From assembly GCF_012427705.1 (NCBI RefSeq), contig NZ_CP048602.1, forward strand, positions 3,658,001 to 3,722,000: a DNA stretch of 64,000 nt, read 5' to 3'. The stretch is from Vreelandella piezotolerans. GTDB lineage: Bacteria > Pseudomonadota > Gammaproteobacteria > Pseudomonadales > Halomonadaceae. The notes below the pieces were generated by a model. It was not told the DNA's origin. It saw only the letters and a list, made by a program, of their open reading frames with translations, and searched no databases. Of this stretch, positions 47,264 through 56,572 are shown piece by piece. Positions within the stretch are counted from its first letter, which is position 1, and every line of letters starts with the position of its first letter. Made by a program: the position numbers and the translations under genes.

Positions 47264-47294
47264 AGCCCCAAGGCTCGCGCCTTGGGGCTTTTTT
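47264..47294 (+). terminator. Rho-independent terminator of glcB
   Basis: AGCCCCAAGG (47264-47273) pairs with CCTTGGGGCT (47280-47289) around a 6-nt loop and is followed by TTTTTAT. Confidence 0.92.
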
Positions 47295-47357
47295 ATTTAT
47301 GCTGATTTACGTTGACGTAAAAGAAACACACAGCAAGCTATGCAACAATTAGATGCG

Positions 47358-47452
47358 CTGGCAGTAGGTTGCCGAGAGGGTCTTATGCCAGGGATGGCAT
47401 AAGTAGCGCCCAGGGATGGGTTCACAGCGCCCTCTCGGTGGCCTACTGGCAG
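47358..47452. repeat. Highly structured intergenic element (large imperfect palindrome)
   Basis: The outer arms CTGGCAGTAGG...CCGAGAGGG and CCCTCTCGG...CCTACTGGCAG (47358-47380 and 47430-47452) pair over about 20 of 23 positions. Inside is a perfect 8-bp hairpin CTTATGCC-AGGGAT-GGCATAAG (47382-47403). CCAGGGATGG occurs twice inside. It looks like a mobile or dispersed intergenic repeat or a structured RNA; no second copy was seen in this window. Confidence 0.7.
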
Positions 47453-47485
47453 CAGACTCCCAGCCTGTCAGAGTGAATAACAACA

Positions 47486-47902
47486 ATGACCGTGATGACC
47501 GTCGAGCAGATCGAGCACTTTCTAGATGAGGTCTTTCCCCAACGGGTGGGCAAAATAGAGAGCGTGGGTGAAATGTGCGCCACCATGCGCCTAAGCATTG
47601 GCCATGAGCATCTGCGCCCCGGCCCCCGTGTGTCCGGCCCTACCATGATGGGCTTTGCCGATGTGGCGCTCTACGTGGCCATACTGGCCCAAATCGGCCC
47701 CGAAGCGATGGCCGTGACCAGCGATCTGAACTGCCACTTTCTTCGCGCGGCCTCAGGCGATCACGACATCATCGCCCACGCCAAGCTGATCAAGCTGGGC
47801 CGCCGCTTGGCGGTGGGAGAGGTACAGATTTTCTCCGCCAGCGATGACACGCGCCCCGTGGTGCATGTCACCGCCAGCTATGCGCTGCCGGATAAACCCT
47901 AG
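47486..47902 (+). CDS. PaaI/hotdog-fold thioesterase family protein
   Basis: This 138-residue hotdog-fold protein has GPTMMGFADVALYVAIL on the long helix, then TSDLNCHFLRAASGDHDIIAHAKLIKLGRRLAVGEVQIF. This is the usual layout of PaaI-type acyl-CoA thioesterases. The acyl group is unknown. The start at 47486 is weakly supported because no clear ribosome-binding site is seen; 47495 is an alternative ATG in the same frame. Confidence 0.8.
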   Translation: MTVMTVEQIEHFLDEVFPQRVGKIESVGEMCATMRLSIGHEHLRPGPRVSGPTMMGFADVALYVAILAQIGPEAMAVTSDLNCHFLRAASGDHDIIAHAKLIKLGRRLAVGEVQIFSASDDTRPVVHVTASYALPDKP

Positions 47903-47939
47903 GCAGCCGAACACCGCGGTCGTTCACGCCTTAACGCGC

Positions 47940-50123
47940 TCAACTCACTTTCGGGAGCTGGTCGATCAGCCGATCCAGCGTGATCGGGTAGTCGCGTACG
48001 CGGATGCCGGTGGCGTTATAGATCGCATTCGCCACGGCCGCCGCGACGCCACAGATGCCCAGCTCCCCCACGCCCTTGGCTTTGAGCGGCGTCGAGGCGG
48101 CGTCGGTGGTGTCCAAAAAAATCACCTCCTGCTCGGGAATGTCCGCATGCACCGCCACCTCGTAACTGGCGAGGTCGTGATTAACGAAAAAGCCGCGCTC
48201 CACATCGGGGGTGAGTCCTTCCATCAAGGCACTGCCCACGCCCATGGTCATCCCCCCAATCACCTGGCTGCGCGCTGTGACCGGGTTAAGAATACGCCCC
48301 GCGTCGCACACCGCCAGCATACGGCGCACGCGGGTTTCGCCGGTATGGGCGTGTACGGCTACTTCAACAAAGTGCGCGGCGAAGGTGCCAATCTGCAGCG
48401 TGTCTTTGAAGTCGCCAAAGTGGATGGTGTCTTCTACGACCAGCTCTTCGCCGTCGGCCACCTCCGCAAGCGCCACCTCGGTGGTGCCTGCGATCACCAT
48501 GCCCTGTTCAAACCGCGGCGAGTTCATACCAAGGCGCTGGGCAATCTCCTCTTGTAGCTTCAGGCAGGCCGCGTACACACCGGCGGTCGCGCTGGCTGCA
48601 CCGAACTGCCCACCGGAACCCGACGAGACCGGGTAGTCGCTGTTGCCCAGCCGCACCTCCACGTCATCTAGCGTCAACCCCATGGCTTCTGCGGCGGTTT
48701 GGGCAATAATCGTGTACGAGCCGGTGCCGATATCGGTCATATCGGTTTCCACCACCAAACGCCCAGCCTGCAAACGCACCCGAGCGCCGGAATCCATAGT
48801 GGGCGCGCCGCGATAAGCCCCGGCCACGCCGTGGCCGATCAGCCACTGCCCTTCCCGCTGGCCGCCTGGGGTGCGGTTGCGCGCATCCCAACCAAAATCG
48901 GCAGCCCCTTTTTGCAGGCACTCTACGTAGTGGCGGTCGCTAAACGGCTTGCTGGGGTCTTCCGGGTCGACCTGGGTGTCGTTGAGGATACGGAATTCCA
49001 CCGGGTCCATGCCCAGCTTCTCAGCCATTTCGTCCATGGCAATTTCCAGCGCGGCAAGGCCGGAGGCTTCGCCGGGGGCGCGCATATCCGCCGACTCAGG
49101 CAGGTCCATCTCGATAGCCGTGTGGGCCACGCGGCGGCTTGCACCGGCGTAAAAGGCGCGGGTTTGGTTGACCGGATTCTCGCCACTGCCGCCGGGCAGC
49201 GTATGGGAGAACGCCGAGTGGTCGAAGGCGGTAATCCTGCCCTCGGCATCGGCGGCGATACGCAGGCGCTGAATAGTGCCGGAGCGGTGGGTGGCGTTGT
49301 TGAACACTAGCGGGCGCGGTAGCGCGAGCTTAACCGGCCGCCCGGCCGCCCGCGAACCCAGCGCGGCCAGTACGGTATCTGCTCGCAGCCAGAGCTTGCC
49401 GCCGAAGCCACCGCCCACGTAGGGGCTCTCTAGGCGAATGGTCTCGGGGTCGATCGCCAAGGTGGTGGCCAGCGCTTCGCGGGTCCAGGCAATCATCTGA
49501 TTGGAGGTCCAGACCGTCATTTGCCCGCCATCCGACCAATCCACGATGGAGGCGTGGGGCTCCATCATTGCGTGGCTTTGGGAGGCGGTGCGATAGACTT
49601 CATCCAGCGTTACCGCAGCGTTTTTAAAGGCCTCATCCACATCGCCCACGTCAGAAATTGGCTCGTCGGGTGTTTGCTGATCCCAGGCGGCGTCTAAATC
49701 AAACACGCCTTGCTCGTCTTGGTAGCGCACCTCGATCAGTGCGGCGGCGCTTCTCGCCTGCTCTAGGGTGTCGGCCACCACCACCGCAATCGCTTGATGA
49801 TAGTGAGCCACCGTATCGCCACCAAATAGACGCGCCTTGTTACTTTTGGCCTGCGCCAGCGGTTCTATGTCTAGGGTGGTGACCACCGCCGCTACCCCAG
49901 GAGCGGCGCGGGCGGCCGTGGCATCCATGTGGGTAATGCGCCCTTTGGCGATGGTGGCACATAGCGGGTAGCCCACTAGCTGGTGGGCCGCTACGTCATG
50001 GCGCTCGTAGGCGTAGGGCGCTTGGCCGGTCACTTTGAGCGCGCCATCGATGCGCGCATGGGGCTTGCCGACAATACGGGCGCGGTCGAACAGGTTATCG
50101 TCGGTCGATTGATTGAAATCCAT
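47940..50123 (-). CDS. Molybdenum hydroxylase large subunit (PaoC/YagR-like, aldehyde oxidoreductase type)
   Basis: This 727-residue molybdopterin-binding subunit of the xanthine dehydrogenase family has GGGFGGK, the MRAPGEASG segment near the Mo site, GGQFGAASAT and the catalytic Glu in GVGELGICG near the C terminus. Length and order match E. coli PaoC (732). It oxidises a substrate, probably an aromatic or aliphatic aldehyde, with water as oxygen source. It is the last gene of a three-gene operon. Confidence 0.88.
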   Translation of the reverse strand: MDFNQSTDDNLFDRARIVGKPHARIDGALKVTGQAPYAYERHDVAAHQLVGYPLCATIAKGRITHMDATAARAAPGVAAVVTTLDIEPLAQAKSNKARLFGGDTVAHYHQAIAVVVADTLEQARSAAALIEVRYQDEQGVFDLDAAWDQQTPDEPISDVGDVDEAFKNAAVTLDEVYRTASQSHAMMEPHASIVDWSDGGQMTVWTSNQMIAWTREALATTLAIDPETIRLESPYVGGGFGGKLWLRADTVLAALGSRAAGRPVKLALPRPLVFNNATHRSGTIQRLRIAADAEGRITAFDHSAFSHTLPGGSGENPVNQTRAFYAGASRRVAHTAIEMDLPESADMRAPGEASGLAALEIAMDEMAEKLGMDPVEFRILNDTQVDPEDPSKPFSDRHYVECLQKGAADFGWDARNRTPGGQREGQWLIGHGVAGAYRGAPTMDSGARVRLQAGRLVVETDMTDIGTGSYTIIAQTAAEAMGLTLDDVEVRLGNSDYPVSSGSGGQFGAASATAGVYAACLKLQEEIAQRLGMNSPRFEQGMVIAGTTEVALAEVADGEELVVEDTIHFGDFKDTLQIGTFAAHFVEVAVHAHTGETRVRRMLAVCDAGRILNPVTARSQVIGGMTMGVGSALMEGLTPDVERGFFVNHDLASYEVAVHADIPEQEVIFLDTTDAASTPLKAKGVGELGICGVAAAVANAIYNATGIRVRDYPITLDRLIDQLPKVS

Positions 50124-50126
50124 CGG

Positions 50127-51077
50127 TTACTCCTCGGCCAGCAGCGCGGCGAGCGTTCGCTCTGCCAGGGTCAGCTTGTAGGCGTTCTCTTCGGTCGGGC
50201 GGGCACCATCCAGCAGCTCAGCCATCACTGCGGATGCGCCTTGGGGCAGCGCGGCATCCGCAGCATCGCGCCGCCAGGGCCGTGGGGCCACACCGCCCAG
50301 CGCCACGCGCCCCGTGCCGTCCGGGGCGTGAATCAGCGCCACAGACACCAGCGCAAAGGCATACGAAGAGCGGTCGCGCACCTTGAAGTAGCCATGGCGG
50401 CCTTCCACAGGCTCGGGCAGCACCACCCCGGTAATCATTTCGCCCTTGGCCAGGACGTTTTCTACCTCGGGGGTATCGCCGGGCAGCTGGTAGAACGCAT
50501 CCAGTGTTAGGCTGCGGGTCTCGCCCTCGGGGGTGATGGTTTCCACGCGGGCATCCAGCGCTTGCAGCGCCACCGCCATATCGGAGGGGTGCGTGGCAAT
50601 GCACGCATCAGAGGTACCAATCACGCCCAGTTGCCGAGTGGTCGCGCCTTTTCCCAGCGCCGCGCAGCCAGCGCCCGGTGAGCGCTTATTGCAGGGCATG
50701 GCGGTGTCGTAAAAATAGGGGCAGCGCGTACGCTGCAGCAGGTTACCGCCGGTGGTGGCTTTGTTGCGCAGCTGGCCAGACGCCCCCGCCACCAGCGCCC
50801 GGCTCAACACGCCATAGGCTTCGCGCACGCGTGGGTCGGCCGCTAGGGTGCTATTGCTGACCATCGCCCCCACGCGCAGGCCGCCCTCTTCCGTAGCCGT
50901 AATGGCGTTCAACCCCGTGCCGCGCACATCGATCAGGTGCAGCGGGGTTTCGATCTCGTGCTTCATTAAATCCAGCAGGTTGGTGCCGCCAGCAATGAAT
51001 TTAGCGCCCGGCACCTCGGCCGCGCGGGCCGCTGCTTCGGCGGGGCTAGCCGCCCGCTCGTAGGAAAAGGCTCTCAT
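50127..51077 (-). CDS. Molybdenum hydroxylase FAD-binding subunit (PaoB/YagS-like)
   Basis: This 316-residue subunit has the FAD motif [15 protein letters not shown] and [15 protein letters not shown]. Next comes the Cys-rich stretch NKRSPGAGC that in PaoB holds an extra [4Fe-4S] cluster, then the C-terminal domain with [11 protein letters not shown]. The start ATG 51077 overlaps the stop of the 2Fe-2S subunit gene. It passes electrons from the Fe-S subunit to its FAD. Confidence 0.88.
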   Translation of the reverse strand: MRAFSYERAASPAEAAARAAEVPGAKFIAGGTNLLDLMKHEIETPLHLIDVRGTGLNAITATEEGGLRVGAMVSNSTLAADPRVREAYGVLSRALVAGASGQLRNKATTGGNLLQRTRCPYFYDTAMPCNKRSPGAGCAALGKGATTRQLGVIGTSDACIATHPSDMAVALQALDARVETITPEGETRSLTLDAFYQLPGDTPEVENVLAKGEMITGVVLPEPVEGRHGYFKVRDRSSYAFALVSVALIHAPDGTGRVALGGVAPRPWRRDAADAALPQGASAVMAELLDGARPTEENAYKLTLAERTLAALLAEE

Positions 51078-51640
51078 GCGCGCTCCTTGGCAACCTGGGT
51101 AATGGCCTTGAGGATGTTGGCGTAAGCGCCGCAGCGGCAGAGGTTGCCCGACATTCGCTCGCGAATCTCGGCATCGGTGATCTCGATAGGCGCGGTGAGA
51201 TCCGCCGTGACATGGCTGGGAATATTGGCGGCGATCTCCTGCAGTACGGCGTTGGCCGAACAGATCTGCCCCGGCGTGCAGTAGCCGCATTGAAAGGCGT
51301 CGTTATCCACGAACGCCTGCTGCATGGGGTCTAGCTGCTCTACCGTGCCCACGCCTTCGATGGTGGTGATCTCGTCACCTTCGTGCATCACTGCCAAAGT
51401 AAGACACGCGTTGATGCGTTCGCCATTCACCGACACGGTGCAGGCGCCACACTGGCCGTGGTCGCAGCCTTTTTTGGAGCCGGTGAGCGCTAGATGTTCC
51501 CGCAGGGAATCCAGCAGCGTGGTGCGGTTATCGAGCGTTAAGGTGTGCTGGGTGCCATTCACCACCAGCGTCACGGTTGAGCGCGGCACTTCTTGCGGTG
51601 CCTGATCGCGGCGCTGTTCAGCGCTATTTGAAGCGTTCAT
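51074..51640 (-). CDS. Molybdenum hydroxylase 2Fe-2S subunit (PaoA/YagT-like)
   Basis: This 188-residue subunit carries two [2Fe-2S] motifs: [12 protein letters not shown] with CLTLA, and CGYCTPGQI followed by [10 protein letters not shown]. coli PaoA has a Tat signal; here the N terminus ([16 protein letters not shown]) shows none, so the complex is probably cytoplasmic. It is the first gene of the operon and divergent from xdhC. Confidence 0.9.
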   Translation of the reverse strand: MNASNSAEQRRDQAPQEVPRSTVTLVVNGTQHTLTLDNRTTLLDSLREHLALTGSKKGCDHGQCGACTVSVNGERINACLTLAVMHEGDEITTIEGVGTVEQLDPMQQAFVDNDAFQCGYCTPGQICSANAVLQEIAANIPSHVTADLTAPIEITDAEIRERMSGNLCRCGAYANILKAITQVAKERA

Positions 51641-51808
51641 AAATCGGTGCCTTCCCTGCTCATTGCTGTTACTTATCGACGGTCTCGCCCCTTCAGCATA
51701 GACATAAATCGGCGGCAGCGACCTGACGCGTACCAAGCGGCTGCGCTACGCTTAGCGCAACGACCCGCGCTAAGCGGGCAGGGTGACTCACGAAAGGACG
51801 CGATATTG

Positions 51809-52798
51809 ATGCAACACTTGGATCGACAGGTGATTGAAAACGCCCTGGCGTGGTGCCAGCAGGGCAGCTCTTTTTGGCTCTGCACGGTGCTGGCTACCTT
51901 TGGCTCCTCTCCTCGCGAGCCGGGCTCCTGGATGGCAGTGAACGAAGCAGGAGAGGCCATTGGTTCGCTGTCCGGGGGCTGTGTAGAGGAGGACTTTCTC
52001 CAGCGCGTCAAAGAGGGGGCGTTTGAGCGCCCGGTGACGGTCATCCGCTACGGCGACCCGGACGATGTTCAAGGGGCCAACGTGACGCTGCCCTGCGGCG
52101 GTATCCTAGAAGTACTGATTGAGCGCCTGCCCGCCACCCAAGCCACCGAAGCACACCTCACCACGCTGCTGGCGACGCTAGACGGCCAACAGCCGCTGGT
52201 GCGCCACGTCGATCTACCCAGCGGGCGCGTTGGCTTTCACGAGGATGCCTCACTTGGCCCGCGAGTTTACCGTGAGCAAGTGCAGGGGCAATCCGAGTGC
52301 ATCTACCTACGCGTTGCCCCCGCCAGGCGGTTAATTATTGCGGGTATCTCCGCCATTACCGCCCCTTGCGCGGCCTTTGCCGTCACACTCGGGTTCGAGG
52401 TGATCGTATGCGACCCAGACGCCACCGCCTGCGCGCAGTTCTCCGTGCCCGGCGCGTTGGTTAAGGCACAGCTGCCGTCACAGTACATCGCCTCCGGCGC
52501 TTGCCATGGGGCGACGGCAGTGGTGGCGCTCACTCATGACCCGCGCATTGATGACTTAGCCATGATGGAAGCCGTACGCACCCCCGCGTTCTATATTGGC
52601 GTGATGGGCTCTCAGCGCACCTCCACCGCGCGGGCCGAGCGGCTGATACGCTCCGGCAGGCTCACCCAAGCGCAGGTGAAGCGCGTGCATATGCCGATTG
52701 GCCTAGCGCTGGGCAGTAAAACCCCGGCAGAGATCGCCCTGGCGGTCATGGCGGATATCGTACGGGTGCAGCACGGTAAGGCCGTGGATGAGCTTTGA
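51809..52798 (+). CDS. XdhC/CoxI family molybdenum-enzyme maturation protein
   Basis: This 329-residue protein has an N-terminal XdhC/CoxI domain (TVLATFGSSPREPGSWM, SLSGGCVEEDF) and a C-terminal NAD-binding-like domain (GFEVIVCDPDATAC; FYIGVMGSQRTSTARAERL). XdhC proteins insert sulfurated Mo cofactor into this class of hydroxylases. It is divergent from the Fe-S/FAD/Mo operon and followed at once by a MocA-like gene. ATG 51809 follows GAAAGGA. Confidence 0.9.
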   Translation: MQHLDRQVIENALAWCQQGSSFWLCTVLATFGSSPREPGSWMAVNEAGEAIGSLSGGCVEEDFLQRVKEGAFERPVTVIRYGDPDDVQGANVTLPCGGILEVLIERLPATQATEAHLTTLLATLDGQQPLVRHVDLPSGRVGFHEDASLGPRVYREQVQGQSECIYLRVAPARRLIIAGISAITAPCAAFAVTLGFEVIVCDPDATACAQFSVPGALVKAQLPSQYIASGACHGATAVVALTHDPRIDDLAMMEAVRTPAFYIGVMGSQRTSTARAERLIRSGRLTQAQVKRVHMPIGLALGSKTPAEIALAVMADIVRVQHGKAVDEL

Positions 52799-52803
52799 TT
52801 GCC

Positions 52804-53397
52804 ATGAGCGCTAACCACGTTGTCGCCCTGATAATGGCGGCAGGCTACTCGCGGCGCTATGGCGAGGCCGATAAGCGCCAGGAGCGTCTTGCCGATGGCC
52901 GAACGCTGTTGGCCACCACCGTTGCGCGCACCGAGCAGGCGTTTAGCCAGGTACGGGTCGCAATTCGTGAGGAGGACGACGCGTTTCAGCTTGGCTTGGC
53001 TGCCAGCACACCGCTGCTTCGGCTGCGCCAAGCGCACCTGGGGCTGGGCGCCAGTTTGGCCGAAGCGGTGGCGGCGCTAGGCGGTGATTGCCGCCTGAAC
53101 GACAGCAAGGCGGTGGCGGTACTGCTAGGCGATATGCCGCGTATTCACCCCGCGACGCTGCGAGCACTGCAGCAGCAGGCCACCCGCGATACCATCTGGC
53201 GGCCGCGCTACGGCGGGCAGCCCGGCCACCCGGTGCTGTTTGGCCGGGCTTTTTGGCCGGAACTAGCGCATTTGCGGGGCGAAACGGGCGCTAAGTCGCT
53301 GATTCAGCGCCACCCATCCCACTACCATACGCATGACGTCGACGACGCGGGCACTCTGTTCGATATCGATACGCCAGACGCGCTTGCCTGCCTTTAG
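52804..53397 (+). CDS. MocA-like molybdenum cofactor cytidylyltransferase
   Basis: This 197-residue nucleotidyltransferase has the GT-A loop VVALIMAAGYSRRYGEADKR and LLGDMPRIHPATL. Then follow GGQPGHPVLFGRAFWPEL and a C-terminal DVDDAGTLFDIDTPDAL. These match MocA/CoxLIC enzymes that make Mo-pterin cytosine dinucleotide, the cofactor form used by PaoC-type enzymes. It begins 5 bp after xdhC. Confidence 0.85.
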   Translation: MSANHVVALIMAAGYSRRYGEADKRQERLADGRTLLATTVARTEQAFSQVRVAIREEDDAFQLGLAASTPLLRLRQAHLGLGASLAEAVAALGGDCRLNDSKAVAVLLGDMPRIHPATLRALQQQATRDTIWRPRYGGQPGHPVLFGRAFWPELAHLRGETGAKSLIQRHPSHYHTHDVDDAGTLFDIDTPDALACL

Positions 53398-53487
53398 CGT
53401 TTAAGCGCTCATTCGATTATCAAAGAAACCATTTAATAAACATTATAGAGTAGTGTGTGCATGCCACTGCCACACAGCGATCGATGA

Positions 53488-55983
53488 ATGTTACTGCCCA
53501 ACCTATTACTGGATCCGCAGGCGCTGAGTGCTTTGCAAGGAAAGCACGATGTTCTCCTGGTGATACTCTCCTGGCTAGTTGCTCTGGCGGCATCTTATGC
53601 CAGCTTGGAAATTATTCGTCTCGTCGGGAGCACCTCGTCGTCGCTCTGGCGCAGCACTTGGCTCGCCGCGGGGGCCAGCGTGATGGGCGCGGGCGTCTGG
53701 AGCATGCATTTCGTCGGCATGCACGCCTACCGGCTGGCGTTTCACGTTAGCCACGGCCATCTATTAACACTGCTTTCCGTTGTGCCCGCCATCGTCGGTA
53801 GCTTGGTGGCCATGACGCTGCTCTGCCGCGAGAAGCTCTCGCACCGCACGCTGATTCTCGCGGGCACGAGCCTGGGGCTGGGGATTGGCGTGATGCACTA
53901 TAGCGGCATGGCCGCCATGCGTATGCCCGCCACGCTCTACTATGCGCTGGATCTATTTTTAGCCTCGTTGGTCGTTGCCGTTGGGCTGGGCATTTTGAGT
54001 GCCTATGCTTACCGCTTATGCCGCATGGAAAACGGCAAAACGCGCTATCAGCGGTACGCGTTCATATCTGCGCTGTGTATTTCGCTCGCAGTCAGTGGCA
54101 TGCACTACGTGGCCATGCAGGCTGCCTGGTTCGTGCCCATGAGCGATGCCGCCGAGCACGCCCACATAGAGGCCTCCCACTGGCTTATTTTTGTGATCAG
54201 CGGGGCAGCCGTTTTTGCCGCGCTGCTGACGGTGCTGGCGATTAAAATCCAGCGCCGCCTGGAAGACAGCGAGCGCCACGGCCATATGACGCAACGGCGT
54301 CTACTGGAAGTGATTGCCGCTCTTCAGGATGGTGTGGTGCTGCTCGATGACAGTGCCCGCATCCGGCTGTGTAATAACGCCTTTGAGCAATTAACGGGCA
54401 TGACCCACGCCCAGCTCATGGATGCGGATATCACGCAGGTGCCTTACGCCAAAGATAGCCAGGCACTTACCCCCACCATTCACCGCGCACTGGTGTCGCA
54501 AGGGGAGTGGAGCGGCATGATCACGGCGCTTCGCACGAATGGCGATGAGTACCCGGCATGGCTCAGCATCAGCCGCGTGAACTATGCCAACAGTAAAGAT
54601 CGGGATTACGTGGCCCTGATCAGCGACCGCACCGACGAGCAAAACGCGCAGCAGCGGATTCGCTATCTGGCTTACCATGACATGCTCACCGGCTTGCCAA
54701 ACCGCTTGGCACTTCAGGAGTATTTGACGACACACCTGCAGGATAGCCGTCATCAGGGCCACTACTCGGTGCTAGCGCTGTTGGACGTCAACCGTTTCAA
54801 AGTGCTGAACGACAGCATGGGCCAGGATATTGGCGACGAGCTGTTACGACAGCTCGGCAGCCGCTTGCAGCAGCAGGCAGGACAGGAGGTGATGGCAGCC
54901 CGTTTGGATGGTAATGAGTTTGCGCTGTTGTCCACGTTCACCGCCACGGATCAAGCCACCGCCGAACGGCGGGCGTACCAGCATATCGAGCAGGTACTGG
55001 CGACGCTGGTGGCCGATTATCAGCTTCACGGGCACACCTACCCTTGCAACATCAACGTGGGCATGCTGATTTTCTGCCCTCGTGAGATTGAGAGCGTCGG
55101 GCAGCTGTTCAAACGCGCCGGGCTGGCACTGTTGGAAGCCAAGCGCCAGCGAGACGGCGTGCCCAAGCGCTTCTGTTCGGAGCTGGAGCAGAAACTCGAA
55201 GAAGATATTACGCTGGAGCGTGAGCTGCGCCTGGCGATCAATAGCGGTGCGCTTAGCCTGCACCTTCAAGCCCAGGTAGATACGCACCACGACGTCATCG
55301 GTGCCGAAGCCCTGGTACGCTGGCACCACCCACAGCAGGGGATGATCTCACCGGGGCGCTTTATTCCCATCGCCGAGCAAACCGGACTCATTTTGCCCCT
55401 GGGCGCTTGGGTGTTAAAAGAGGGCTGCCGTCTGCTCGGCGAGTGGCAGCATGACCCATGCCTGCGCCATTTAAAGCTCTCGCTCAACGTGAGCGTGCGT
55501 CAGTTCCAGCAGCCCGATTTTGTCGAGCAGGTCACCACCACGCTGTGCGCGACCGGCGCCCCGCCTGAGCGTTTGACGCTGGAGCTGACCGAATCGCTGC
55601 TGATGAGCGACCCGGAAGGCACCATCGACAAGATGCGCCGACTGCGGCAACTGGGCATTCGCTTTGCGCTGGATGATTTTGGCACCGGCTATTCGTCGCT
55701 GGCGTATCTCAAATCGCTGCCGCTGGACACGCTCAAAATCGACATTGCCTTCGTCAAAGATTTGACCCTGGACATGCAGGCGACGCCGATAGCCGCCACC
55801 ATCATCGCCCTGGCAGAGAGCCTGGGGCTAGACGTGATTGCAGAGGGCGTGGAAACCAACGATCAGTGTACGGTGCTGGCGCGCTTAGGGTGCCATGTGT
55901 ATCAGGGCTACTACTTTGGCAAGCCAGCACCCGCAGCAGCGTTTACGCGACGCAATGGTGCCTCTTCTCCTACAGCGTCATGA
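53488..55983 (+). CDS. MHYT-PAS-GGDEF-EAL c-di-GMP signalling protein
   Basis: This 831-residue membrane protein has an N-terminal MHYT sensor with seven helices and the repeats MHFVGMHA, MHYSGMAAM and MHYVAMQA, thought to bind copper or a gas. A PAS domain (about 270-375) follows, then a GGDEF domain whose signature is RLDGNEF, hence degenerate. The EAL domain has EALVRW, ELTES, DDFGTGYSS and EGVETN intact. It therefore probably hydrolyses c-di-GMP, with the GGDEF part regulatory. Its 3' end overlaps the convergent DUF411 gene by 14 bp. Confidence 0.9.
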   Translation: MLLPNLLLDPQALSALQGKHDVLLVILSWLVALAASYASLEIIRLVGSTSSSLWRSTWLAAGASVMGAGVWSMHFVGMHAYRLAFHVSHGHLLTLLSVVPAIVGSLVAMTLLCREKLSHRTLILAGTSLGLGIGVMHYSGMAAMRMPATLYYALDLFLASLVVAVGLGILSAYAYRLCRMENGKTRYQRYAFISALCISLAVSGMHYVAMQAAWFVPMSDAAEHAHIEASHWLIFVISGAAVFAALLTVLAIKIQRRLEDSERHGHMTQRRLLEVIAALQDGVVLLDDSARIRLCNNAFEQLTGMTHAQLMDADITQVPYAKDSQALTPTIHRALVSQGEWSGMITALRTNGDEYPAWLSISRVNYANSKDRDYVALISDRTDEQNAQQRIRYLAYHDMLTGLPNRLALQEYLTTHLQDSRHQGHYSVLALLDVNRFKVLNDSMGQDIGDELLRQLGSRLQQQAGQEVMAARLDGNEFALLSTFTATDQATAERRAYQHIEQVLATLVADYQLHGHTYPCNINVGMLIFCPREIESVGQLFKRAGLALLEAKRQRDGVPKRFCSELEQKLEEDITLERELRLAINSGALSLHLQAQVDTHHDVIGAEALVRWHHPQQGMISPGRFIPIAEQTGLILPLGAWVLKEGCRLLGEWQHDPCLRHLKLSLNVSVRQFQQPDFVEQVTTTLCATGAPPERLTLELTESLLMSDPEGTIDKMRRLRQLGIRFALDDFGTGYSSLAYLKSLPLDTLKIDIAFVKDLTLDMQATPIAATIIALAESLGLDVIAEGVETNDQCTVLARLGCHVYQGYYFGKPAPAAAFTRRNGASSPTAS

Positions 55984-56410
55984 ACGGCTGGGCGTCTTGA
56001 TTGCTGAACATATACACGTGATAAGGCTCGCTCTGGGGCCCAGGCATGCCCGGTGTGCCAATCGGCATACCGGCTAAGCCGATGCCATCGACCTCAGGCT
56101 GCTGGTCAAACAGTGCCTCAACCGCCTCCATCGGCACGTGCCCTTCGATCCAGTAGTTGCCTATCTCGATGGTGTGGCAGGAGCCCATGCCGTAAGGCAC
56201 GCCCGCCTGCTGCTTAATATCACCCAGCTCGACGTCATCGATGATGGTGACGTCTACGCCAAGTTCTTCAAGATGACGCGCATACTCATCGCAGCAGCCA
56301 CATTGAGGGTTCTTATACAGCGTCGCCTCATCCGGCAGCGCGGCGTGGGCGGTCGCAGCGCCGAACATCAAAGCACCGGATACCAGCAGCGCAGTGGCAT
56401 GTCGTTTCAT
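55970..56410 (-). CDS. DUF411 family periplasmic metal-binding protein
   Basis: This 146-residue protein has a signal peptide (ending AHA) and the DUF411 signature: YKNPQCGCCDEYARHLEELG (CGCC metal/thiol site), GVPYGMGSCHTIEIGNYWIEGHVP and GLAGMPIGTPGMP. The family is often linked to copper handling. GGAGAGCG precedes the ATG. It is divergent from a glutaredoxin-MauE gene. Confidence 0.88.
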   Translation of the reverse strand: MKRHATALLVSGALMFGAATAHAALPDEATLYKNPQCGCCDEYARHLEELGVDVTIIDDVELGDIKQQAGVPYGMGSCHTIEIGNYWIEGHVPMEAVEALFDQQPEVDGIGLAGMPIGTPGMPGPQSEPYHVYMFSNQDAQPFMTL

Positions 56411-56500
56411 ATCGCTCTCCTATGACACCGTTTTTTGCAAAGCTTACCACCTTGGGGCTACCCACAGGTCAAGGACCAGACAGCGGTCTTTCCCTCTCAT

Positions 56501-56531
56501 TTGACCTATGGGTGGCACCGGGTTCTACGCT
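56501..56531 (+). promoter_or_regulatory. Possible MerR-family (CueR-type) promoter
   Basis: TTGACC (56501-56506), a 19-bp spacer (TATGGGTGGCACCGGGTTC) and TACGCT (56526-56531). The long spacer is typical of MerR/CueR-controlled promoters, and TTGACC with this 19-bp gap is seen at copper genes. The dyad is weak, and no regulator gene is nearby. Confidence 0.4.
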
Positions 56532-56572
56532 AAAAGGTGGACGTTGACCCCAAGACGACAAGGAGGCTAACC

